This document shows, piece after piece, positions 42,517-49,641 of a DNA stretch of 64,000 nt (within the stretch, counting starts at the first letter, position 1; each line of letters begins with the position of its first letter). This stretch comes from Bacillus sp. ISL-18 (GTDB taxonomy: Bacteria > Bacillota > Bacilli > Bacillales > Cytobacillaceae): positions 1 to 64,000 of the forward strand of contig NZ_JAGGQG010000026.1 in NCBI RefSeq assembly GCF_018613415.1. The letters are read 5' to 3'. A model generated the notes under the pieces. The model was given only the letters and a program-made list of their open reading frames with translations. It did not search any database and had not been told where the DNA came from. The translations under genes and the position numbers were made by a program.

Positions 42517-42556
42517 AAAACATCACCACGCTTGTTAACTCCGCCCCTAAATAGCG

Positions 42557-43570
42557 TTAGTCCTCGTAACCGTTCGGATTATTTTTCTGCCATCTCCAGG
42601 AATCCTCGCACATTTCCGCGATTCCCTTAGAAGCTGTCCAGCCAAGCTTATTTTTTGCTTTTGAGGCGTCAGCGTAACAAACCGCAACATCCCCTGGCCT
42701 GCGCTCGACAATTTTATAAGGAATTGTTACATCGGCTGCCTTTTCAAACGCAGCGACTATTTCAAGTACACTATAACCGGTACCTGTACCAAGATTATAA
42801 GCCTCCACACCCTTGGCAGGGAGAATCTTTTCAAGCGCTTTTAAATGGCCAATCGCCAAATCAACGACATGAATATAATCGCGTACACCTGTACCATCAA
42901 CCGTTGGGTAATCATTGCCAAACACTTGTAATTGCGTTAACTTGCCAACCGCCACTTGGGTGATAAATGGCATCAAGTTATTCGGAATACCATTTGGATC
43001 CTCGCCAATCCGGCCGCTCTCGTGCGCACCGATTGGATTGAAATAGCGTAATAGCGCAATACTCCACTCCTGGTCAGAAACATATAAATCCCGCAAAATT
43101 TCCTCAATCATCAGCTTTGTCCGGCCATATGGGTTCGTGGCACTTAGCGGGAAATCCTCTGAAATCGGCACTCGCTCTGGCATACCGTACACCGTGGCAG
43201 AGGAACTAAAGACTAAGTTCTTGACACCGTATCGATTCATGACTTCGCATAGGATCAGTGTTCCAGTGATATTATTATGATAATAATGAAGTGGAATCGA
43301 TACCGATTCACCCACTGCTTTTAAACCCGCAAAATGAATCACGGCCTCAATCTGATTTTCCGCAAATACTTTCTCAAGGCCGGCCCGATCGAGCAGATCG
43401 ACCTCATAAAAGGCAAAATCTTTTCCTGTGAGTTCTTTTACTCGTTGTAAGGATTCCGGTTTACTGTTGGAATAGTTATCGACAACGATTATTTCATGTC
43501 CGGCATTTAACAGTTCAATACAAGTATGGCTGCCGATATAACCGGCTCCTCCCGTTACTAATACTGCCAT
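42557..43570 (-). CDS. galE: UDP-glucose 4-epimerase (second copy)
   Basis: The 337-residue epimerase has GGAGYIGSHTCIELLNAGHE for NAD, FSSSATVYG, YGRTK as the catalytic pair, RYFNPIGAHESG and the C-terminal RRPGDVAVCYAD. It is of classical GalE length (about 338) and carries the HESG region typical of enterobacterial-type GalE, unlike the copy at 29932. It is not linked to galK or galT in this window, so the role is more likely glycan precursor supply. Confidence 0.88.
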   Translation of the reverse strand: MAVLVTGGAGYIGSHTCIELLNAGHEIIVVDNYSNSKPESLQRVKELTGKDFAFYEVDLLDRAGLEKVFAENQIEAVIHFAGLKAVGESVSIPLHYYHNNITGTLILCEVMNRYGVKNLVFSSSATVYGMPERVPISEDFPLSATNPYGRTKLMIEEILRDLYVSDQEWSIALLRYFNPIGAHESGRIGEDPNGIPNNLMPFITQVAVGKLTQLQVFGNDYPTVDGTGVRDYIHVVDLAIGHLKALEKILPAKGVEAYNLGTGTGYSVLEIVAAFEKAADVTIPYKIVERRPGDVAVCYADASKAKNKLGWTASKGIAEMCEDSWRWQKNNPNGYED

Positions 43571-43676
43571 ATGATCGCTCCTTTAGTTAGGCTCTGGGGA
43601 ACTTTATTGCAGTTTCTTAAGCCTCTAATTCTATAATTTATAACTCCATATTACCAAATACTTTGTTAAAAAAATA

Positions 43677-43694
43677 GGGGCATGCCTATGCCCC
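43677..43694 (-). terminator. Terminator after the serine hydrolase gene
   Basis: GGGGCAT, GCCT loop, ATGCCCC; on the minus strand followed by ATTTTTTT. It lies 17 bases past the stop at 43711. Confidence 0.8.
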
Positions 43695-43710
43695 ATTAAC
43701 TTACTATATA

Positions 43711-44724
43711 CTAGTGGATGATATTCTTTATATCACTTGCAAGCTGATGAATATTGATGTTCTTGTCACGAACATTGAGCAAAATCACGATGATGGTATG
43801 ATCCTTAAAAAATACATGGAGCGTTTCCCAGCCTCCAACAACTCCCCTGCTATAAACCTTATTGTCGTTAATGTAGACACCCTCTCCATACTTTGATTGG
43901 GGTCCAGGTTTCAACATTTCCTGTAAACTCCGTTCGGTAAGGAGCTTCCCACTTAGTAACGCCTCATCAAACAAACAGAGATCAAGAGCCGTTGCATAGA
44001 TATCCCCACAGCCGAATAGCTCAGCCATATTCAATATATTGACTGGCAGTTCATAATCCCCCGTCTTTAGATAGCCTTTTGAAGTAAAAGGCATCGGCCT
44101 GCTTTGCGTCATAAAACCGGAACGCTGCATCGAAGCTTTGTCAAAAATATTTTTTTGAATATAGTTATGTAGTGATTCTCCTGATGCTTTTTCAACGACA
44201 AGTCCTAACACGAAATAATTGATATCATTGTAATCCCACTTCTTACCGGCAGGAAATTTAACGCTGATCCCTTTGAACATATCTTTTGATTTTCCATGGA
44301 AAAATAGATTCTCTTCAATTCCCGACGTATGGTTTAATAAATAAATTAGTTTAATACGGCGGCCATTTGGGAAGTTAGGAATAAACGTTGATACCGAATC
44401 CTCCGTGCTCAGCTTTCCTTTTTCCTGAAGCTGCAAAATACTTGTGGCAACCATCAATTTAGTGATGGAGCCAATGGGAAAAGTGGTGGAAGGCAAGTTC
44501 GCTCTCCCAGAAGCTCGATTGGCCAAACCAATTCCCTCGTTAAAAATCACCTTATCTTTCTTCACTACCGCAATGGTCCCATTGACATGTTTGGAAAGTA
44601 GATAATCTCGAATTCTTTGCTGTTCAATTTGGGGCTCATGAGTATTCCTTGCACCAATTTTTGGACTCAAGGAACAGCTTTGAGCAAATAAGAAAAGAGC
44701 TATAACAAGGTATTTGAATTTCAT
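43711..44724 (-). CDS. Beta-lactamase-family serine hydrolase (class C/PBP-like)
   Basis: The 337-residue exported protein has a hydrophobic signal with a Cys at position 17, where the lipobox AQSC is weak. It has SITK (S86, K89) as the SxxK nucleophile motif, YND at 165-167 in place of YxN, and VVGGWE near the C-terminus as the HxG/KTG equivalent. Such proteins are usually D-aminopeptidases or esterases acting at the envelope; true beta-lactamase activity is unlikely. Monocistronic. Confidence 0.75.
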   Translation of the reverse strand: MKFKYLVIALFLFAQSCSLSPKIGARNTHEPQIEQQRIRDYLLSKHVNGTIAVVKKDKVIFNEGIGLANRASGRANLPSTTFPIGSITKLMVATSILQLQEKGKLSTEDSVSTFIPNFPNGRRIKLIYLLNHTSGIEENLFFHGKSKDMFKGISVKFPAGKKWDYNDINYFVLGLVVEKASGESLHNYIQKNIFDKASMQRSGFMTQSRPMPFTSKGYLKTGDYELPVNILNMAELFGCGDIYATALDLCLFDEALLSGKLLTERSLQEMLKPGPQSKYGEGVYINDNKVYSRGVVGGWETLHVFFKDHTIIVILLNVRDKNINIHQLASDIKNIIH

Positions 44725-44830
44725 ACAATTTCATCTTCCCTTTAGATTATTTTTAAAATATAATTCCATAAATCGTACGTTAAAGGCAACTCCATTGGAA
44801 AATGGCGGCGCAAACAGTAAAGAACCAAGA

Positions 44831-44865
44831 GGGCAGCTAACCTTAAATGGCGACTGCCCGTTTTT
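44831..44865 (+). terminator. Orphan hairpin upstream of two membrane-protein genes
   Basis: GGGCAG, 17-base loop, CTGCCC, then GTTTTTATG on the plus strand. It lies between divergent genes, so it is either an attenuator for 44928 or a remnant. Confidence 0.45.
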
Positions 44866-44927
44866 ATGTGCAAGAAAATTCTAATTTTGGGGCATATTAT
44901 TGAACATAACGGATAAAGGGGGACGCT

Positions 44928-45398
44928 ATGTCTTTAACCATTTATTCCACCATCAGCTTAATTGCCGCCATTTATTGTACAGTAAGGCCCAAGATACTGA
45001 ATACACTGGAACTGACAATGATTTTTCTGCTGGTGATGTATTTGGATAGTAATATTATGGACCTAGTAATGCTTAATTTCAAAGCCATTGAATTAGCAGA
45101 TAAAACCTCGGCACACGTTACGTTTTATCTGACCTTTATTGTTTTATATCCGTTAATCATTGCCTGCTGTATCGATCATTGCCGCAAGGTCCAAGCGAGT
45201 TGGCTAAAAATTTTTCTGATTCTGGCTGCGGTTGCAGCCATTGTGGGCTTAGAAAGTGGGTTAACTTACTTACAGGTGCTTACCTATAAAGACTGGAATT
45301 GGACCTATGATTTTGCCCAATGGCTTTGTATTTATATCGTCACCTACTACCTTCATTTTCTCTTTCGAAAATTAGTCTTGAAGGAGTTGAAACACTAA
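44928..45398 (+). CDS. Integral membrane protein of unknown function (156 aa)
   Basis: Four to five hydrophobic spans (IYSTISLIAAIYCTV, LTMIFLLVMYLDSNIMDLVML, VTFYLTFIVLYPLIIACCI, IFLILAAVAAIVGL, WLCIYIVTYYLHFLF) and almost no soluble part. The stop overlaps the next start (TAATG), so the two proteins are coupled and may form a complex. AAAGGGGG precedes ATG 44928. Possibly related to the CBO0543-type membrane proteins of Firmicutes, but I cannot confirm this. Confidence 0.6.
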   Translation: MSLTIYSTISLIAAIYCTVRPKILNTLELTMIFLLVMYLDSNIMDLVMLNFKAIELADKTSAHVTFYLTFIVLYPLIIACCIDHCRKVQASWLKIFLILAAVAAIVGLESGLTYLQVLTYKDWNWTYDFAQWLCIYIVTYYLHFLFRKLVLKELKH

Positions 45399-45919
45399 TG
45401 CTGCTGCCCGATCAGTTTGACCAAAACGAATGGTTTATTATTATATCCCTCATTCTTACTTATTCATTGATGATCAAACTTCCGAAACGGTTTCCGCTTA
45501 CCATCACGTTACTGATCCTATTTTTCGGAATGGCTTATGTACAAGTGACCGACCATATTTTAGCAGGCTTAAGCTTTAATACGTATGATATCAATGACTT
45601 CGGCAAATATGAGTTGTTTGATTGGATTGGCTGGTTTATCTACCCGCCATTTGGTTATTTTTTTGTTTATTTTTTTGATAAATGGCCGATTCACGGCCGC
45701 CTGATCTTTTGGTACATTCTCGGTTGGTCATTCATTGCGATGCTGGTGGAGTGGATCAGTGTGAAATTTAACTTTTTCAAGTATTATAAATGGAACTTTG
45801 CCTACTCTTACCCCGTCTATTTACTCACCTTATGTATTTACCTTTTGTTTTTCCACTATATAAATTACAGGTTCGAAAAATTAAAAGCATTAAGGAAGCC
45901 GGTTACCGAAGAAAAGTAG
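45398..45919 (+). CDS. Integral membrane protein of unknown function (173 aa)
   Basis: The start at 45398 shares an A with the preceding stop (TAATG) and has AAGGAG upstream. About five spans are seen, with aromatic-rich loops (YELFDWIGWFIYPPFGYFF, FNFFKYYKWNFAYSYP). The YxxW/F and D-rich loops resemble CBO0543-type proteins more than its partner does. No transport or enzyme motif is visible. Confidence 0.6.
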   Translation: MLLPDQFDQNEWFIIISLILTYSLMIKLPKRFPLTITLLILFFGMAYVQVTDHILAGLSFNTYDINDFGKYELFDWIGWFIYPPFGYFFVYFFDKWPIHGRLIFWYILGWSFIAMLVEWISVKFNFFKYYKWNFAYSYPVYLLTLCIYLLFFHYINYRFEKLKALRKPVTEEK

Positions 45920-46012
45920 CTTGTTATATTTTGGAAAGCCGTTGAGACCTATAAAAAACAAGCGTATAATAAAAAGATATTTGACATTAGATACTGTCAT
46001 AGGAGGAATACG

Positions 46013-46921
46013 GTGAAACAGGAAGGTTCAAGATCGATTGCCCTGCCGCTGACGATTTCGATTATTGCGATTTCGTTCTCGGCTATTTTTGTGAAATGGT
46101 CAGACGCACCCGCCTCTATTTTAAGTATGTACCGGATGTGGTTTGCCAGTATCCTGATGCTGCCAATCGTTTGGAAAAAGCGTCAAGAATTTAAAAAAAT
46201 CGTGAAACGAGATTGGTATTTTTTATTTTTTTCCGGCCTCTTTTTAGCGTTTCACTTTGTTCTCTGGTTCGGTTCGTTAAAGTTGACGACCGTCGCAAGT
46301 TCAACCATTATCCTAGCGCTCCAGCCGATTGTTTCGTTGGCGGGGGGATTCTTTTTGTATAAAGAGCGTACCACCCTTTCTGCCCTCATGACCATGGGCA
46401 TCGCCATCATAGGGGCAATGATGATTGGCTGGGGCGACTTGGCTTTAAGCAAGGGTGCGATTATGGGGGATATCCTCTCATTTTTGAGTGTGATATCGGT
46501 GGTGGGTTACCTGTTAATCGGTCAATCAACGGTTAAAAAGGTCTCTCATTGGCTGTATAGTTTTTGCGTTTTTTTATCGGCAGCGATTGTACTGACCATC
46601 TATAATCTTTCGGCAGGTGTGGCCGTAACCGGATATCCTGCAAAAGAGTGGGGGATTTTTCTATTACTTGCCTCCGTGCCGACCGTAAGTCACGTCATCA
46701 ATAACTGGCTATTAAACTATGTAAATGCCACAACGATTTCCATGAGCATTTTAGGAGAACCAGTCGGTGCGACCATTTTAGCGTTCTTCTTATTGGATGA
46801 AAACCTCGCAGGCTGGCAAATTGTCGGCGGACTGCTCGTATTAGTTGGAGTCTTTTTCTTTTTGACTAAAAAACAGGAAAAAATAATCCCAGAAGTCGTC
46901 AAGGAAGGTAGTTTTAATTAA
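46013..46921 (+). CDS. DMT-superfamily transporter (EamA family)
   Basis: 302 residues, ten spans, built from two EamA repeats (about 8-145 and 155-290). It shows ISFSAIFVKWSDAPASILSMYRMWFA in the first and NWLLNYVNATTISMSILGEPVGATILAFFLLDE in the second, both typical. Probably a metabolite exporter; the substrate is unknown. GTG start with AGGAGGAAT upstream. Monocistronic. Confidence 0.8.
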   Translation: MKQEGSRSIALPLTISIIAISFSAIFVKWSDAPASILSMYRMWFASILMLPIVWKKRQEFKKIVKRDWYFLFFSGLFLAFHFVLWFGSLKLTTVASSTIILALQPIVSLAGGFFLYKERTTLSALMTMGIAIIGAMMIGWGDLALSKGAIMGDILSFLSVISVVGYLLIGQSTVKKVSHWLYSFCVFLSAAIVLTIYNLSAGVAVTGYPAKEWGIFLLLASVPTVSHVINNWLLNYVNATTISMSILGEPVGATILAFFLLDENLAGWQIVGGLLVLVGVFFFLTKKQEKIIPEVVKEGSFN

Positions 46922-46982
46922 AAGATTGAATTCGAAAAAGAGGCTAACCCAAAAGATGGCTGATGACTAATTTTTGCACACT

Positions 46983-47176
46983 CTGTTGATTGGAGCGGAA
47001 GGCACGAAGACTCCTCGAAAATGCTATCGCATTTCCTTCGTGCGTGGGCGGATTCGAGGATGAAAATTCAAAGTCCTGCGGGAGTACGGGGCAGGGGAGA
47101 CCCGCAGGAGCGAAGCGACGAGGAGGGTCCCCGTACCGCCCGCGGAAAGCGAAGTGCCTGGAGCGGATATCAACAG
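46983..47176. repeat. Long dispersed Bacillaceae repeat
   Basis: Ends CTGTTGATTGGAGCGGAAGG and (inverted) CTGTTGATATCCGCTCCAGG. Contains the recurring blocks GGCACGAAGACTCC, AGTCCTGCGGGAG, GAGACCCGCAGGAGCGAAG, CGACGAGGAGG and CGGAAAGCGAAGTGCCTGG that I know from many Bacillus genomes. An extra segment of about 60 bases (roughly 47015-47072) separates the ACTCC and TCCTGCGGGAG blocks. Short open frames inside are not genes. It fills most of the 320-base gap. Confidence 0.75.
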
Positions 47177-47191
47177 ACTAGTTTAATGTAC

Positions 47192-47243
47192 AAAAAAAGA
47201 AGGTGCCCCTAAAAGTTATACTTTTGGGACACCTTCTTTTTTT
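47192..47243 (-). terminator. Terminator after PAS-GGDEF-EAL gene
   Basis: AAAAAAAGAAGGTG (47192-47205) and CACCTTCTTTTTTT (47230-47243), with an inner helix CCCCTAAAAGT/CTTTTGGG. It ends at the stop codon of the minus-strand gene. Confidence 0.8.
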
Positions 47244-49050
47244 AAACGACAAGCCGTTCAATCCTTGTCCATACCTTGTTAAATTCCTCAGCAGAAAGGG
47301 GTTTACTAAAGAAATAGCCTTGTCCCTCATCACAATCATGCTGCTGTAAAAAGACTAATTGTTCCCTTGTTTCAATCCCCTCAGCCACTACTTTCAATTG
47401 GAGATGGTGTGCCATCGATATAATCGTTTTGACAATCGTGACATCATGATTATGACTTAATTCCCTAACAAATGACTGATCAATCTTTAAGGTATCAACA
47501 GGAAACTGTTTTAAATAATTTAATGAACTAAAGCCTGTTCCAAAATCATCAATACTAATCAGAACACCCAGCTTCTTTAATTCATGAAGAGTAGAAATCG
47601 TATGTTCAATATCAAAGGTCATACTTTCGGTAATCTCAAGCTCTAAATAATGCGGCTCCAAACCCGTTTCGCCCAGAATTTTTTCGACCGTCGCTACAAT
47701 GCTTGCATGAGAGAACTGGCGGGCAGATAGATTCACAGAGATAACGATTGGCGGTAATCCGTTCTCCTGCCACTTTTTATTCTGACTGCACGCTTGCCTG
47801 AGCACCCATTCCCCAATTGGAATGATTAGGCCTGATTCCTCTGCAACCGGGATAAACCTTTCCGGCGAGACCATGCCCCTTTTGGAGTGATTCCATCGAA
47901 GTAATGCTTCGGCACCGAACATTTTTCCTGTTTGCAAATTCACTTTGGGCTGATAATGGAGGAACAGCTCATCATGCTTTAAGGCTTTATGAAGTTCCAA
48001 TTCCATTGTTAATGGATCAAAATCACCCTCATACTTAATACAAGAATAAAAACGATAGGTTTTCTTCCCGGCCTTCTTTGCCTGGTACATCGCAAAATCC
48101 GCATGCTTAATCAGTGTAGCAACCGTTTCGCCATCCTCTTGTGCTAAACTGATACCGATACTCGGAGAAATATACACTTCCGTCGTGTTCAATTTAAACG
48201 GTGTGGATAAGGCTTCGAGGATTTGATTAGCTGCCGCACCCGCTCGGTCCCGGTCAGAATCATTTAAAATGACGATAAACTCATCTCCACCCTGCCGAAA
48301 AATGAGGTCTTTTTCCGCTAGGGAATCTTTTAACCGTTCAGCGACCCTTTTTAAAAGCAAATCACCCATGGAATGACCTAATGTATCGTTAATAATCTTG
48401 AAGCGGTCAAGATCAATAAATAAGATGGCTACCTTTTCAACCGTAATCATCTCGTTTGCTAGAAGCGACTCTAACATGTTTCGATTAGGAAGCCCGGTCA
48501 AATAATCATGAAAGGCCAAATGTTGAATAATCTCTTGATTCTTGATTTGCTCGGTGATATCTTTCGCAATTCCATACATACCGACAGTTTGTCCACCGAC
48601 AATAATCGGAATCGTCGTGGTATCCAAATGAATGCTGTCTCCATTTTTTCGTTTCAGCCGGAATCGATTATTCTGCTGGCTTCCTCCATCCTGAATGGTT
48701 AAATAAAAGATTCGGATCGTTTCAGCTAAATCCTCTTCATGGATGAGTTCTGAAAAATTCTTATCAAGCAGTTCTTGCGGGTTATAACCTGATAAGGTTT
48801 CACACACACCGTTTGCACTCGTAAATTTTCCCGATAAATCCAGAGAATAAACCGCATCAGAATGGTAATCAAACAGTGATTTATAACGCTGTTCACTTAT
48901 TTTGATTTGCTCTTGGAGGTTCTTCATCTCTATGATTAATTCATGTTCTGTTAGTTTACGCTTGGTTACATCCTTGGCAATCACTATGATAGCTTTTACC
49001 ACAAAACCTAAAGCCAAGATGATTAGTTTAAAAACAAAGCTGACGGCCAA
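47242..49050 (-). CDS. Membrane-anchored PAS-GGDEF-EAL protein (c-di-GMP turnover)
   Basis: 602 residues: TM 4-24; IAKDVTKRKLTEHE (24-37) that looks like the exit of a lost PAS domain; a coiled coil; a PAS domain about 50-170; GGDEF domain with intact GGDEF 254-258; EAL domain with EAL 381-383, INLSARQ, LEITESMTFD, DDFGTGFSSL, KIDQSF, EGIET and QGYFFSKP. Both active sites look complete. The inhibitory I-site RxxD before GGDEF is absent. TTG start with GGGGGGAG upstream. It could make or degrade c-di-GMP according to the PAS signal. Confidence 0.85.
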   Translation of the reverse strand: MAVSFVFKLIILALGFVVKAIIVIAKDVTKRKLTEHELIIEMKNLQEQIKISEQRYKSLFDYHSDAVYSLDLSGKFTSANGVCETLSGYNPQELLDKNFSELIHEEDLAETIRIFYLTIQDGGSQQNNRFRLKRKNGDSIHLDTTTIPIIVGGQTVGMYGIAKDITEQIKNQEIIQHLAFHDYLTGLPNRNMLESLLANEMITVEKVAILFIDLDRFKIINDTLGHSMGDLLLKRVAERLKDSLAEKDLIFRQGGDEFIVILNDSDRDRAGAAANQILEALSTPFKLNTTEVYISPSIGISLAQEDGETVATLIKHADFAMYQAKKAGKKTYRFYSCIKYEGDFDPLTMELELHKALKHDELFLHYQPKVNLQTGKMFGAEALLRWNHSKRGMVSPERFIPVAEESGLIIPIGEWVLRQACSQNKKWQENGLPPIVISVNLSARQFSHASIVATVEKILGETGLEPHYLELEITESMTFDIEHTISTLHELKKLGVLISIDDFGTGFSSLNYLKQFPVDTLKIDQSFVRELSHNHDVTIVKTIISMAHHLQLKVVAEGIETREQLVFLQQHDCDEGQGYFFSKPLSAEEFNKVWTRIERLVV

Positions 49051-49270
49051 ACTGCTCCCCCCAAAAACTTCTAAATAGTATAAATTTAATATACGACTAT
49101 TTCACTATTATGAATAGAATAGAAATAGTTTATTGTAATATATTTAAAGCTAATATAGCAATTAATAGGATCATTCACACTGTTAAATTATTTCCATAGC
49201 AAGAAACTCGATGAATATTAGTAGAAGAAGAGAGGCTGTTATACGTACATGACAGCCTCTTTTGGTTCCG

Positions 49271-49486
49271 TTAAGCATCCTGAACAATTGGCTGGTCAAT
49301 GACGTCAGATACAGCCGAATTGGTGGAACTAATTCCACTAATGGTGATAACTTGTGCTCCTGTATTACTAGCCCCTGCGCCCAGTGCGGTTTTTGCTGAG
49401 CTTTTTGGAGAAACAAACACGGCGCCACCAAATTGCACGACCCCGCCGCTGATGGTATTAATACTGACTGGCGGAATGAATGACAT
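49271..49486 (-). CDS. GerPF/GerPA-like spore germination protein
   Basis: The 71-residue protein has the GerPA/GerPF pattern: INTISGGVVQFGGAVFVSPKS, SNTGAQVITISGISSTNS and a short acidic tail. These small proteins sit in the inner coat and let germinants reach the cortex. It is alone, not in a gerPABCDEF operon. AAAAGGAATG is upstream of ATG 49486 and a SigK-like element lies at 49522-49549. Confidence 0.8.
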   Translation of the reverse strand: MSFIPPVSINTISGGVVQFGGAVFVSPKSSAKTALGAGASNTGAQVITISGISSTNSAVSDVIDQPIVQDA

Positions 49487-49521
49487 AGTTGAACATTCCT
49501 TTTCTGTTGAATTTCCTAATT

Positions 49522-49549
49522 CAATTTATGCCAGGGGGATAAATTGTGT
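49522..49549 (-). promoter_or_regulatory. Possible SigK promoter of the gerPF-like gene
   Basis: Minus strand AC, 17 bases, CATAAATTG (49530-49522), close to AC-N16/17-CATANNNTA with one mismatch in the -10. Late mother-cell expression is known for gerP. Confidence 0.4.
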
Positions 49550-49641
49550 GTGCATTTCCCAAAAACACCCATTGTAAACTATTATTCTAATAAAGTATGA
49601 TTTTTTATGTGAGTATATTATTTATGAGCGGAGGAGAATAA

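Noticed and set aside
46990..47212. Two overlapping short plus-strand frames
   Set aside because: They lie inside the long dispersed repeat, which recurs in Bacillaceae as noncoding DNA.
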